From NCBI GenBank assembly GCA_934255135.1, contig CAKQMV010000008.1:25051-89050 (forward strand): a stretch of DNA of 64,000 nt, given 5' to 3'. The stretch is from an uncultured Clostridia bacterium (GTDB lineage: Bacteria; Bacillota; Clostridia; Peptostreptococcales; Anaerovoracaceae). The translations under genes and the position numbers were made by a program. Below are positions 16,067 through 25,473 of the stretch, piece by piece. How positions within the stretch are numbered: the stretch's first letter is position 1; every line of letters begins with the position of its first letter. The notes beneath the pieces were generated by a model. It saw only the letters and a list, made by a program, of their open reading frames with translations, was not told the origin of the DNA and did not search any database.

Positions 16067-17806
16067 ATGAAATTCAAGAGAAATAATCTTTCTAAAATGC
16101 TAAGCTACTATAAGCCTTACATGGGACTGTTCCTTGCTGATATGTTCTTTGCGACAATCAGCTCCGCGATAGCACTGTGTATTCCGCTTGTAGTAAGATA
16201 CGTTACTTCGACGCTCGTTTACATGAAGCCGGAGGTTATTCTTGCACAGACTTTAAAGCTTGCTATTCTGATGCTTGTGCTTGTGCTTGTTGATTTCGGT
16301 TCAAGATACTTTATCGGTAACTACGGACATGTGATGGGTGCGAAGATAGAATATAACATGCGAGCAGAGATCTTCGACCATATGCAGAAGCTGTCATTCA
16401 GGTTCTACGATGATGCCAAGGTCGGACAGCTGATGAGCAGAGTCACAACAGACCTGTTTGATATCACTGAGCTTCTCCACCACGGTCCTGAGAACATTCT
16501 TCTTTCACTTCTCAAGATCTGCGGAGCTCTTGCAATCCTGTTTAGCATCAATCCGAAGCTTACATTAGCGGCATTTATTATTCTGCCGTTTATGTTCATA
16601 TATGCATACGTTCTTAACAAGAAGATGAGAAGGGCATTTAAGCTTAACAGAGTTAAGATCGCCGAAATCAACGGACAGATCGAGGACAACTTCTCAGGAA
16701 TCAGAGTGGTAAAGTCATTTGCCAATGAGGATGTTGAGAATGGCAAGTTCAAGGTAGGAAATGATGGCTTCCTGTCATCAAAGAAGAACAATTACAGATA
16801 TATGGGCCTTTTCCAGGCCGGAATTCAGGCGTTCAATACGCTGATTACAGTGTGCGTTATCATAATCGGCTGCGTTCTTATTGCAAGGGACAACCTTAAT
16901 GTCAGCGATTTCGTAACGTTCCTTCTTTATATTAACGTATTCACTGATCCTATCAAGACTCTTGTAGATTTTACAGAGATGTTTCAGAACGGATACACAG
17001 GCTTCGAAAGATTCAGAGAGATTATGGATATCGAGCCAGATATTCAGGACGATCCTGATGCAGAGGAGCTTGGAGATGTAGACGGTAACATAGTATTTGA
17101 TGATGTATCGTTCTCATATAACGATAATTCTGGCGAGGTTCTTTCGAACGTAAATCTCGATATCAGACCGGGACAGTATATCGCACTTGTCGGTTCATCC
17201 GGTGCAGGTAAGACTACGCTTTGTTCACTTATTCCTCGTTTCTACGATGTGGATTCAGGAAGAATTCTGATTGACGGACACGACATCAGACATCTCAAGC
17301 AGAGAAGCCTCCGTAACAAGATCGGAATCGTTCAGCAGGACGTGTATCTTTTTGCCGGAACAATCTATGATAACATCGCATACGGTAAGCCGGGTGCGAC
17401 AAGAGAAGAGGTCATCGAGGCTGCAAAGAATGCGAATGCGCATGACTTTATAATGTCACTTGAGGACGGCTACGATACAGATATCGGACAGAGAGGAATC
17501 AAGCTCTCAGGAGGTCAGAAGCAGAGACTTTCGATTGCTAGAGTATTCCTTAAGAATCCACCTATCCTTATCTTTGATGAGGCAACATCGGCACTCGATA
17601 ACGAGAGCGAGAGAATCGTTCAGGAGTCACTTGAGAAGCTCGCGGCTAATAGAACAACTATCGTAATCGCCCACAGACTTTCAACTATCAGAAATGCTGA
17701 GAAGATTCTCGTTCTCACAGAGGATGGAATCGCAGAAAGCGGTACGCACGAGGAACTCCTTCACAAGGGCGGCGTGTACGAGCAGCTTTACAGAGGAACT
17801 ATCTAA
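16067..17806 (+). CDS. ABC exporter with fused membrane and ATPase domains
   Basis: A 579-residue half-transporter of the MsbA/LmrA/BmrA type, functional as a dimer. The transmembrane domain covers about 1-310 with six helices and the ATPase domain about 335-575. Walker A is GSSGAGKTTL, the signature is LSGGQKQRLSIAR, Walker B is ILIFDEATSAL and the H-loop is IAHRLST. It begins 24 bases after hydE in the same orientation and without a visible terminator, so it may be co-transcribed. Whether it exports something linked to the metal cluster pathway or is an ordinary multidrug or lipid exporter cannot be told. Confidence 0.9.
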   Translation: MKFKRNNLSKMLSYYKPYMGLFLADMFFATISSAIALCIPLVVRYVTSTLVYMKPEVILAQTLKLAILMLVLVLVDFGSRYFIGNYGHVMGAKIEYNMRAEIFDHMQKLSFRFYDDAKVGQLMSRVTTDLFDITELLHHGPENILLSLLKICGALAILFSINPKLTLAAFIILPFMFIYAYVLNKKMRRAFKLNRVKIAEINGQIEDNFSGIRVVKSFANEDVENGKFKVGNDGFLSSKKNNYRYMGLFQAGIQAFNTLITVCVIIIGCVLIARDNLNVSDFVTFLLYINVFTDPIKTLVDFTEMFQNGYTGFERFREIMDIEPDIQDDPDAEELGDVDGNIVFDDVSFSYNDNSGEVLSNVNLDIRPGQYIALVGSSGAGKTTLCSLIPRFYDVDSGRILIDGHDIRHLKQRSLRNKIGIVQQDVYLFAGTIYDNIAYGKPGATREEVIEAAKNANAHDFIMSLEDGYDTDIGQRGIKLSGGQKQRLSIARVFLKNPPILIFDEATSALDNESERIVQESLEKLAANRTTIVIAHRLSTIRNAEKILVLTEDGIAESGTHEELLHKGGVYEQLYRGTI

Positions 17807-17821
17807 AGAGGTAAATAATTG

Positions 17822-18730
17822 ATGGATAACATGCTTTATGTTGCACCGCTTGAGGGTCTGACTATGGCGGTGTGGAGAAAAGCGCATAGAGATGTGTTCG
17901 GCGGAGCGGATAAATATTTCGCTCCGTTTATTTCTCCAAATCAGAATATGTCGCTTACGGAGAAGGAGAGAAGAGATATCACGCAGGATGAGACAGATCT
18001 CGTTCCGCAGGTTCTAGTGTCGAATGTAGAACATTTCGCGTGGGCTTGTGAGACTCTTTTAGAGCTTGGGTATACGGAGCTTAATCTGAACTTCGGCTGC
18101 CCGAGTGGAACTGTCACTGCCAAAAGAAAAGGTTCAGGCCTTTTAAGAACCCCGGATGCTCTCGATGAGTTTCTCGATGGAGCTTTTGAGGTGTCCCGTG
18201 GCATGACAATTTCTGTAAAGACAAGAATAGGTTATGAGGACTCGGACAGATGGCCCGAGATTCTTAGCATTTATGAGAAATATCCGATAAGCGAGCTTAT
18301 CATTCATCCGAGAATCCGTAAGGATTTCTATAAGGGCGAGCCAGATAGAGAGCTGTTCCTTGAGGCGATGAACGAAAGCCCGCTTAAGCTTGTATATAAT
18401 GGAGATATTGCATCGCCGGAAGATCCGGCTCTTTCCTATGGCTGTGATGTGATGGTTGGAAGAGGGCTTATTGCAAGACCATCGCTATTTCGTGAAATAA
18501 GAGGAGGAGAGCCTGCGAGCATGGATGAACTTAAGCGCTTTCACGATATGATTCTAGAAGGCTATATGGAATATATGCCGGGCGAGCTCCCGCTTCTACA
18601 TAGAATGAAGGAGTTCTGGCACTATTTTTCGGAAAGCTTTGATGCTGATCCGAAGCTGGTCAGGAAAATCCTTAAGACTAAGAAGGTTTCAGAATATATG
18701 AACGCGGTGAATTCGATTTTTGCCGGATAG
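17822..18730 (+). CDS. tRNA-dihydrouridine synthase family protein
   Basis: A 302-residue FMN-dependent TIM-barrel enzyme that reduces uridines in tRNA to dihydrouridine. The catalytic Cys lies in NFGCPSGTVTAKRKGSGLL (near residue 101), followed by VKTRIGYED, an HPR segment and YNGDI. ATG 17822 is taken as the start, with GAGGT upstream; a TTG directly before it is less likely. Spacing from the ABC exporter is 15 bases. The sequence is the compact Dus variant common in Clostridia rather than DusB, so the target position is not assigned. Confidence 0.88.
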   Translation: MDNMLYVAPLEGLTMAVWRKAHRDVFGGADKYFAPFISPNQNMSLTEKERRDITQDETDLVPQVLVSNVEHFAWACETLLELGYTELNLNFGCPSGTVTAKRKGSGLLRTPDALDEFLDGAFEVSRGMTISVKTRIGYEDSDRWPEILSIYEKYPISELIIHPRIRKDFYKGEPDRELFLEAMNESPLKLVYNGDIASPEDPALSYGCDVMVGRGLIARPSLFREIRGGEPASMDELKRFHDMILEGYMEYMPGELPLLHRMKEFWHYFSESFDADPKLVRKILKTKKVSEYMNAVNSIFAG

Positions 18731-18753
18731 AATAATTGACGGAGAGAGAAAAC

Positions 18754-19635
18754 ATGATTCAGGATATTGGAAAAGGAAGATTTGATAATCAGTATAAGAA
18801 TGTAAAAGCGACAGAGGAGGATATGGCTGTCGTTTTCGCCGGTACATGCAAGAGGGACGATTCAATTCTTGCCGGCGTTGAATGGGCAGATGGCGTAGCT
18901 AAGACTGCATACTTTCCGACTGTAGGCGAGCTTTCAGAATGTGGATACACAGCTGATGACTTTATTTATCTCTTTTCAATCGACGATCAGAGATATTTCA
19001 TGCTCGACAGATACAGCGAAACAATCGATGGAGTAGAGAGACTTGCAGATTATGAGTTTACTGCAATTAGAACGCTTACTAAGGTTGAGCCGATGGAGCT
19101 TGGCATGGCAGCGATTACTGCCTATCATCTCTTCGACTGGTACAGAATCAATCAGTTCTGCGGACGCTGCGGCGGCAGGATGGTTCACGACTCTAAGGAA
19201 CGTGCCAAGCGATGCACATGTGGCTGCGGTAATATGGTATTCCCTAAGATCTGCCCTGCGTGCATAATTGCAGTTCGTAATGGTGATACAGTAATCACTT
19301 CAAGATATGCAGGAAGAGCTTACAGAGGTCGTGCGCTGATTGCTGGATTCTGCGAGATTGGTGAGACTGCGGAGGAGACAGTTGCAAGAGAGGTAATGGA
19401 GGAGATTGGACTTAAGGTCAAGAACATTACTTATTACGGAAGTCAGCCATGGGGAGTTGAGTCAGATCTTCTTCTCGGTTATTATTGCGATGTTGATGGC
19501 TCGACAGAGATTCACATCGATGAGGAGGAGCTTGCGATTGCGGAGTGGACACATCGTGAAGACCTCGACCCTGAAGCAAATATGAGAACGCTTACCGGTA
19601 CGATGCTTAATGCATTCAGAACCGGCGAAATTTAA
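18754..19635 (+). CDS. nudC: NAD(H) pyrophosphatase / NAD-cap hydrolase NudC-like
   Basis: A 293-residue Nudix hydrolase. A zinc ribbon (CGRCGG, then CTCGCG and CPAC, about 137-172) precedes the Nudix box GFCEIGETAEETVAREVMEEIG, and the downstream SQPWGVESDLL matches the SQPWPFP specificity motif of NudC, though PFP is replaced by GVE. NudC cleaves NADH to NMNH and AMP and removes NAD caps from RNA. ATG 18754 follows GGAGAGAG at good spacing; an earlier TTG at 18736 overlaps no better site. Confidence 0.85.
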   Translation: MIQDIGKGRFDNQYKNVKATEEDMAVVFAGTCKRDDSILAGVEWADGVAKTAYFPTVGELSECGYTADDFIYLFSIDDQRYFMLDRYSETIDGVERLADYEFTAIRTLTKVEPMELGMAAITAYHLFDWYRINQFCGRCGGRMVHDSKERAKRCTCGCGNMVFPKICPACIIAVRNGDTVITSRYAGRAYRGRALIAGFCEIGETAEETVAREVMEEIGLKVKNITYYGSQPWGVESDLLLGYYCDVDGSTEIHIDEEELAIAEWTHREDLDPEANMRTLTGTMLNAFRTGEI

Positions 19636-19653
19636 ACATAAATATTAATAAAA

Positions 19654-19683
19654 TCTTAATAATTCAGATACTTTTTTCTTAAT
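19654..19683 (+). promoter_or_regulatory. Candidate OmpR-type direct repeats upstream of the two-component operon
   Basis: Two copies of TCTTAAT (19654-19660 and 19677-19683), 23 bases apart, lie just upstream of the response regulator gene. Response regulators of this family often bind direct repeats and autoregulate. No clear promoter was fitted. Confidence 0.3.
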
Positions 19684-19719
19684 GCACCTGTGAAGGATAA
19701 TAAGCTCGGGAGGTATGAT

Positions 19720-20409
19720 ATGGCAACAATTCTAATATGTGACGACGAGAAGGATATCGTAAGCGCGCTTGATATCTACTTGTCATCAGAGGGCTACAGC
19801 ATCCTGAGAGCTTACAACGGAGCGGAAGCACTCGAGAAGATAGAGAATAATAATGTGGATCTCATTCTTTTGGACGTAATGATGCCTGTACTCGACGGAA
19901 TACAGACAATCATGAAGATTCGTGAGAACCACGACATGCCCGTGATTTTCCTTTCAGCTAAGTCTGAGGATACGGACAAAATTCTCGGTCTCAATCTCGG
20001 TGCTGATGATTACGTAACGAAGCCTTTCAACATGGTGGAGGTTGCCGCAAGGGTGAGATCAAACTTAAGACGTATCAGAATGACCGCACCAAAGCAACTC
20101 GAGGATACACTTGTTATCGGTGGAATTTCTTTAAATGACAGATCAAAGCAGGTGACTGTCGATGGAGACTATGTCGAGCTCACACCTAAGGAGTACGAGA
20201 TTCTGAAGCTCCTTATGAAGAACCCTGATAGAGTTTTCAGCAACAAAGAAATCTACAAGGCAGTGTGGGATGAGAATCCTAACGGCTACGAGGGAACTGT
20301 ATCAGTCCATATCAGACACCTAAGAGAGAAAATTGAAGTAAACCCGGCCGACCCGCGCTATATTCAGGCTGTGTGGGGCCGCGGCTACAGACTCGAGAGA
20401 GGAAGGTAA
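19720..20409 (+). CDS. OmpR/PhoB-family response regulator
   Basis: A 229-residue regulator: receiver domain about 1-120, with the acidic pocket at CDDE (8-10) and phospho-acceptor Asp52 in LILLDVMMP, switch Lys in KPFNM, and a C-terminal winged helix about 130-228 (ELTPKEYEILKLLMKNP, VSVHIRHLREKIE, WGRGYRLE). GGGAGGT precedes ATG 19720; an ATG 30 bases earlier lacks a site. It is followed after three bases by its cognate kinase. The look is VanR-like, but the target genes are unknown. Confidence 0.93.
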   Translation: MATILICDDEKDIVSALDIYLSSEGYSILRAYNGAEALEKIENNNVDLILLDVMMPVLDGIQTIMKIRENHDMPVIFLSAKSEDTDKILGLNLGADDYVTKPFNMVEVAARVRSNLRRIRMTAPKQLEDTLVIGGISLNDRSKQVTVDGDYVELTPKEYEILKLLMKNPDRVFSNKEIYKAVWDENPNGYEGTVSVHIRHLREKIEVNPADPRYIQAVWGRGYRLERGR

Positions 20410-20412
20410 GAT

Positions 20413-22350
20413 ATGGATAAATTATTTAAAAGTACAGCGGCCAAGGTCATCGGACTTGCGGTGGCATCGGTACTTGCATCATTTATAATACTAAGCACTG
20501 CTGTGCTTGTGGGACTTAGCGATGAGGGACTATATTCAAGTTCTAGGGAGGATTTACTTAAAAGATATGCAGAGAACAGACTGTTTGGCTATTCTCTTTC
20601 ATCGATGAATACGGTCGAAGAGTACTGTGGCGGCTGGGACGCGATGAATACACATGATGATACAGCTGACCTTATGGCCAGTGCATGGAAGGATGGCTTC
20701 GATAAGGTTCAGTATGATGGATGCGACTTTCTTGTAACTGTTGACGGTAAGAAGGTATTCAGAACATTTAAGGATGGAACCCACTTTCGCTACACAGCAA
20801 ATTCACAGCATAGTGTAAATGTTTCTGATGTTACTGTCAGAGTATATTCAGATGGTAACGGTACACTTGGCATTGAACTCGACATGTTATCGAAGGTGTA
20901 TGATAACCGAAATGCGCTCATCATAATTGACTTTGTTTCAATCGCAGCATTTATCGGTCTTGTGATATTCCTTATGATCGGTGCAGGAAGACGTCCAGGG
21001 GATGATTTGATTCATGATAGACGATTTATCGATCACATTCCTGCAGATGTCTATGCATTTCTTATAGTCTGCATTGATTGCTGTTTTATTATTCCAATAG
21101 GAATGCTATTGGACATGGGAATTGACAATATGTCACTTAATACAGTCGGCATATTACTTGGTGGCCTTGGAACATTCTGCTTCGCAGTAGTACTGGCGTG
21201 GATGATGAGCTGTGCTGTTCAGTTCAAGCAAAAGCGTCTGTGGTCAGATCTGCTAGTTGTGAGATCCGTTAAATTCGTGCTTAGGACCCTTAAGCAGGTG
21301 TGGACTGGAATTGTTAAGCTGCTTCAGAAGGTGTCGGAGAGTCTGCCTGCGCTATGGAAGATTATGGTTCCGGCACTTGTAATATACGGACTGATTCTTA
21401 TTTCAGGAATTATCTGTGTTAATCCATTTGGTTCACTTGATTCCGGATTCTTTATGCTGTTTGTTCTTGCTTCAGGTATGCTCTTTCTCACATGGTATCT
21501 AGCTTACTACATGAAGGAGATTGACGAGGGAACACAGAGAATCCTTGGAGGCGACCCGACTTTTGAAATAAACACAGAGTTTATGAGAGGACCTCTTAAG
21601 AGACACGCAGAAGACCTTGGAAGCATGGGTAGGGCTGTTGATGCGGCTGTAAATGAGAGAATGAAGAGCGAGCGTATCAAGACTGAGCTTATCACTAACG
21701 TATCTCACGACATCAAAACTCCGCTTACTTCAATTATAAATTACACTGATCTTCTTGCTGCAGAGGAACTTGGAAGTGAGAATGCCAGGGAGTACGTTGA
21801 GGTTATTTCAAGAAATGCGCAGCGTCTCAAGAAGCTTGCAGTTGATGTTGTTGATGCATCTAAGGCAAGCACTGGTAATGTTGATATCAAGCTTACAGAC
21901 TGCTGTCTCGGTATGATGGTTGAGCAGGTAGTAGGCGAGTATAGCGACAGGCTGGCAGAGAAGAACCTGACATCTGTTATGAATATCCCAGAAGATGATA
22001 TTCTCGTATCAGCAGACGGTAGACAGTCATGGAGAATCTTCGATAATATGCTAGGCAACATCTACAAGTATGCTCAGGAGAACACTAGAGTGTACATAGA
22101 TGTAATCTGCGATAAGAATTCTGATAATATGGCATATGTCTGCTTCAGGAACATCTCAGCAGCAGAGCTTAACATAAGCGCAGACGAACTGATGGAGAGG
22201 TTCGTAAGAGGTGATTCTTCTAGAAATACAGAAGGAAGTGGCCTTGGGCTCAGCATCGCATCAAACCTTGCCAAGCTCCAGGGCGGCAAGATGGATGTTT
22301 CAATTGATGGCGACCTGTTTAAGGTGAAGATTGGTTTCCGTCTCGCATAG
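20413..22350 (+). CDS. Membrane sensor histidine kinase
   Basis: A 645-residue VanS-like kinase. One helix near residues 13-33 precedes an extracytoplasmic part (about 35-165), and five further hydrophobic segments lie between about 170 and 370. Then come a HAMP-like stretch, the HisKA box (NVSHDIKTPLTSIINY, phospho-acceptor His) and a HATPase with N-box RIFDNMLGNIYKYA and G-box GSGLGLSIASNL. The multi-helix sensor region without a defined ligand domain is typical of clostridial envelope-stress kinases. It lies three bases from the response regulator gene and is followed by a bidirectional terminator. Confidence 0.9.
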   Translation: MDKLFKSTAAKVIGLAVASVLASFIILSTAVLVGLSDEGLYSSSREDLLKRYAENRLFGYSLSSMNTVEEYCGGWDAMNTHDDTADLMASAWKDGFDKVQYDGCDFLVTVDGKKVFRTFKDGTHFRYTANSQHSVNVSDVTVRVYSDGNGTLGIELDMLSKVYDNRNALIIIDFVSIAAFIGLVIFLMIGAGRRPGDDLIHDRRFIDHIPADVYAFLIVCIDCCFIIPIGMLLDMGIDNMSLNTVGILLGGLGTFCFAVVLAWMMSCAVQFKQKRLWSDLLVVRSVKFVLRTLKQVWTGIVKLLQKVSESLPALWKIMVPALVIYGLILISGIICVNPFGSLDSGFFMLFVLASGMLFLTWYLAYYMKEIDEGTQRILGGDPTFEINTEFMRGPLKRHAEDLGSMGRAVDAAVNERMKSERIKTELITNVSHDIKTPLTSIINYTDLLAAEELGSENAREYVEVISRNAQRLKKLAVDVVDASKASTGNVDIKLTDCCLGMMVEQVVGEYSDRLAEKNLTSVMNIPEDDILVSADGRQSWRIFDNMLGNIYKYAQENTRVYIDVICDKNSDNMAYVCFRNISAAELNISADELMERFVRGDSSRNTEGSGLGLSIASNLAKLQGGKMDVSIDGDLFKVKIGFRLA

Positions 22351-22364
22351 TATTAATATGTATA

Positions 22365-22396
22365 GAAAAAAGTCAGGCATCGCAGCCTGACTTTTC
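22365..22396. terminator. Bidirectional intrinsic terminator between kinase and hydrogenase genes
   Basis: The stem AGTCAGGC (22371-22378) with GCCTGACT (22385-22392) is flanked by A and T tracts on both sides, so it can serve the rightward kinase operon and the leftward hydrogenase gene. Confidence 0.85.
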
Positions 22397-22429
22397 TCGT
22401 AAGACGAAATTTATTAATACTAATCTATG

Positions 22430-23887
22430 TTATCTGTTCACAGTCTCAAATCTCTCTGTGATCTCAAGGTGTGTTGCTTCGTCAGCATGGCTGTCGATGT
22501 CAGCATCCTGCTTAGGTGTGTGCTTCAGACATCCTGCACCACCTGTACATCCGCCGCTGCAAGCCATTCCCTCAATGAAGTTCTGAACGAGCAGATCCTT
22601 ATTAGCTCTTGTAAGGATTGGCTTAATCTTATCAAGTCCTGATACGCAGATAGGGTTAACCTCGAACTCAGAACCTCTCTCCTTAAGAGCCTGAACTGCA
22701 GATGCAGCTACTCCACCTGAGTGAGCGAAGCGACGACCGAATCCTGTAGCCTGATCCATCTCGCTCTTCTCCTGCATCTCAACGTCAATCTCTCTGCTGT
22801 CAAGAAGTGCAAGCAGCTCCTCAAAAGTGATTACACTGTCAACATATGGTGAAACGCTATCCTTAAGAACCTCAGCCTTCTTCGCTGTGCAAGGTCCGAT
22901 AAAGATAACCTTGGCATCAGGATTGTCAGCCTTGATAATTCTTCCAAGCTCTGCCATAGGTGACAGGTTGTGTGAAATTGAAGGTACGAGGGCAGGGAAT
23001 CTGTTCTCTACGTACTTTACGAAAGCAGGGCAGCATGATGTAAGAAGGCGACCCTTCTCCTCAAGCTCTGCTGACTCCTTGTAAGCTATAATATCAGCTC
23101 CAAGAGCTGCCTCGTATACCTCAGCAAATCCGAGCTTTCTGATTCCTGTGATAACCTGTCCAAGGTCGACAGGTGCAAACTGTGATGCAATTGCAGGAGC
23201 AACAATAGCAATTACAGGATACTCAGTGTTGTCCTTGCTTCCTTTAATGATGTCAATTACATCAGCGATATATGATTTGTCAATTGGTGCACCGAACGGA
23301 CATCTGTTCATGCAGACACCGCATGATGTGCACTTGTCATAGTCAATAACAGCCTCACCTGTCTCAGCCATACAGATAGCGTCAGCCTTGCAGGCTTTCT
23401 CGCAAGGTCGCTTAAAGTTAGTGATGGCGCTGTATGGGCATGCCTTGGCACACTGTCCGCACTCAACGCACTTCGACTTGTCGATTACTGCGTGGTTGTT
23501 TTCAAAAGTGATGGCGCCGAGCTTGCATGCTCCCTGGCACTCGTGAGCAAGACAGCCTCTGCAAAGGTTAGTTACAGTGTGACCTGCCTCAGGACACTCA
23601 TCACAGATAAGACCGATAACCTCGATAATGTGATCGCTGTTATGGTTCCCACCAAGAGCAACTCTGATTCTCTCGGCGAGCTTCGCCTTATCCTTATAGA
23701 TACAACAGCTTGTTGAAGGTTCATCAGGAAGAATTGTCTTAGCTGCGATATCATCAAAAGATCTGAAAATATCTTCGCCTGCCCAGAGCTTTCTGGCAAC
23801 TTCGGTAAGAACTCTGTTTTTCATGATCTGAACATTGGTGTCAAATTTTCTGGCATCAAATTTTCTTGCCTCGTCGTATTCTTTCAT
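22430..23887 (-). CDS. Monomeric [FeFe] hydrogenase, group B type
   Basis: A 485-residue cytoplasmic hydrogenase from ATG 23887, preceded by AAAGGAG. N-terminal cysteine motifs CDEC, CRGC and CQGAC (about 95-121) are followed by two ferredoxin motifs, CVECGQCAKACP (140-151) and CTSCGVCMNRCP (186-197). The H-cluster domain has L1 TSCCPAF (Cys285, Cys286), L2 GPCTAKKAE (Cys333) and L3 EGMACSGGCTGGAGC (Cys443, Cys447), so all four H-cluster ligands and the proton-relay Cys are present. The L1, L2 and N-terminal patterns fit the group B (TIGR04105-like) monomeric enzymes, probably ferredoxin-linked. It needs H-cluster maturation. HydE is encoded 6.4 kb away on the other strand, while hydF and hydG are not in the window. 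Confidence 0.92.
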   Translation of the reverse strand: MKEYDEARKFDARKFDTNVQIMKNRVLTEVARKLWAGEDIFRSFDDIAAKTILPDEPSTSCCIYKDKAKLAERIRVALGGNHNSDHIIEVIGLICDECPEAGHTVTNLCRGCLAHECQGACKLGAITFENNHAVIDKSKCVECGQCAKACPYSAITNFKRPCEKACKADAICMAETGEAVIDYDKCTSCGVCMNRCPFGAPIDKSYIADVIDIIKGSKDNTEYPVIAIVAPAIASQFAPVDLGQVITGIRKLGFAEVYEAALGADIIAYKESAELEEKGRLLTSCCPAFVKYVENRFPALVPSISHNLSPMAELGRIIKADNPDAKVIFIGPCTAKKAEVLKDSVSPYVDSVITFEELLALLDSREIDVEMQEKSEMDQATGFGRRFAHSGGVAASAVQALKERGSEFEVNPICVSGLDKIKPILTRANKDLLVQNFIEGMACSGGCTGGAGCLKHTPKQDADIDSHADEATHLEITERFETVNR

Positions 23888-24046
23888 TAGTGATCTCCTT
23901 TTAGTCAAAATAAAAAGCACGGCCCAATAAATGTGTCGCACTTGGTATTCATATTGTTGTGTAATGTAACGATTTTGCGTAAAATTATAGCGTTTTAGCA
24001 AAATATGCAAAACACAAGGATTGATAAAATTTAAACAATCCTCGAC

Positions 24047-24076
24047 GATTATAACACAGCATATTTTATAAGTAAA
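24047..24076 (-). promoter_or_regulatory. Promoter of the [FeFe] hydrogenase gene
   Basis: On the minus strand TTTACT is followed after 17 bases by TATAAT, about 165 bases before the hydrogenase start codon. Just downstream an inverted repeat (AGGATTG ... CAATCCT, about 24019-24044) lies in the leader and could be an operator or RNA hairpin. It does not match the Rex consensus well. Confidence 0.55.
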
Positions 24077-24104
24077 CACCTTAAGCCTTACATAATCATT
24101 GTGA

Positions 24105-24110
24105 TATAAT
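24105..24110 (+). promoter_or_regulatory. Extended -10 promoter of the MATE gene
   Basis: TATAAT (24105-24110) is preceded by TG at the extended -10 position (TGATATAAT). The -35 region is weak. The start codon at 24139 lies 28 bases downstream. Confidence 0.5.
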
Positions 24111-24138
24111 ATTTAAGTTAAAGGAGATGTTAATTACA

Positions 24139-25473
24139 ATGAGCAAACAGCTTGATATTTTAAATGGAAGCATATGGGACAAGGCACTGAAGTTTGCAAT
24201 CCCACTGGCTCTTACCGGAATGCTTCAACAGGTTTTTAGTGCGACCGACGTTGCGGTTCTCGGACGATTTGTCGGAGCTGAGGCAATGGCCGGAGTAGGA
24301 AGCAACGCACCGTTTGTTTCACTTCTTATTAATGGCTTTGTAGGCGTAGCAGTAGGTGCGAACGTTGTTATTGCCAACTATATTGGACAGGGCGATGAGA
24401 AGAAGGTAGAAAGGGCAACGCATACAGCGTGGATGTTAGCTGTTATAAGCGGTCTTATAGTTGCAGTCTTTGGAAGACTTGCAATCGGACCTGCAATGAA
24501 CATACTAGGCGTTCCAGCAGAGGTTGAATCATATTCTAGGCTGTATCTTTCGATATATTTTGCCGGTGCACCGTTTATAATGCTATATAACTTTGAAGCA
24601 GCAATCTTTAGAAGCATCGGTAAGACACAGATCCCGCTGATTGCACTTACATGTGGAGGCATTCTTAATGTAGGAAGTGATATCTTCTTCGTACTGAAGC
24701 TAGGCATGTCAGCAGACGGAGTTGCTTATGCGACAGTGCTTGCTAATGTAGTAAGCTCGATGATACTGTTTGTCTGCCTTCTCAAAGAGAAGAGTATGAT
24801 CAGAATCAACATAAGGAAGCTTTCAATTGACAAAGCAATAATGATAAGAATTCTTAAGATTGGAGTTCCATCAGGTGTTCAGAGTATGGTTTTCTCAATC
24901 TCTAACCTATGTGTTCAGTCAGCAATAAACAGCCTCGGATCTGCAGCCATGGCGGCGGGATCTGCATCATTTAATATAGAGATTTTTGCATACTACATCA
25001 TAAACGCTTTCGGACAGACAGTTGTAACCTTCGCAGGACAGAGCTATGGTGCGGGAAACAAGAAGCGTGTCAGGGATTCACTTAAGCAGATTACAATCCT
25101 GAGTGAGATTGTGACAATAGTTGTAATGATACTGATTCTTGTGTTCCTTAATCAGCTATGCGGACTGTTCAGCAAGGATCCGGAGATTATGGCACTCAGC
25201 GCAGTCAGAGTTAAATGTCTGATATACTTCGAATGGATGAATGTTTTTATGGAGAACCTTTCAAGCGTTCTAAGAGGCATCGGCAAATCACTTGGACCTG
25301 CAATAATCACACTCGTTTCGGTCTGCGGAACACGAATCGTGTGGGTATATACAATTTTTGCACAGACTAAATCATGGCTGGTTCTCAGCTCTGTATATCC
25401 GATAAGCTGGGCAATCTGTGTTGCAATACTTGTGGCTCTATACATTAAAACAAGGAGGAAGATCCTATGCTAA
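24139..25473 (+). CDS. MATE-family efflux transporter
   Basis: A 444-residue multidrug and toxin extrusion protein with about twelve hydrophobic helices, driven by sodium or proton gradients. The N-terminus shows the family's short amphipathic start and IPLALTGMLQQVFSATDVAVLGRFVG, the typical first helix with its P-x-x-x-x-x-Q and D/G pattern. An internal repeat begins near RILKIGVPSGVQSMVFSISN. ATG 24139 is chosen for spacing from AAGGAG at 24121. The end overlaps coaBC by seven bases. The substrate is not predictable. Confidence 0.9.
   Translation: MSKQLDILNGSIWDKALKFAIPLALTGMLQQVFSATDVAVLGRFVGAEAMAGVGSNAPFVSLLINGFVGVAVGANVVIANYIGQGDEKKVERATHTAWMLAVISGLIVAVFGRLAIGPAMNILGVPAEVESYSRLYLSIYFAGAPFIMLYNFEAAIFRSIGKTQIPLIALTCGGILNVGSDIFFVLKLGMSADGVAYATVLANVVSSMILFVCLLKEKSMIRINIRKLSIDKAIMIRILKIGVPSGVQSMVFSISNLCVQSAINSLGSAAMAAGSASFNIEIFAYYIINAFGQTVVTFAGQSYGAGNKKRVRDSLKQITILSEIVTIVVMILILVFLNQLCGLFSKDPEIMALSAVRVKCLIYFEWMNVFMENLSSVLRGIGKSLGPAIITLVSVCGTRIVWVYTIFAQTKSWLVLSSVYPISWAICVAILVALYIKTRRKILC

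Noticed and set aside
19654..19683. Ordinary -35/-10 promoter in the two-component upstream region
   Set aside because: The TCTTAAT copies are 23 bases apart and do not fit a sigma-A pair; recorded only as possible regulator repeats.
24019..24044. Rex operator upstream of the hydrogenase gene
   Set aside because: The inverted repeat is AGGATTG/CAATCCT, whereas Rex sites have TTGTTAA/TTAACAA halves; only part of the pattern is present.
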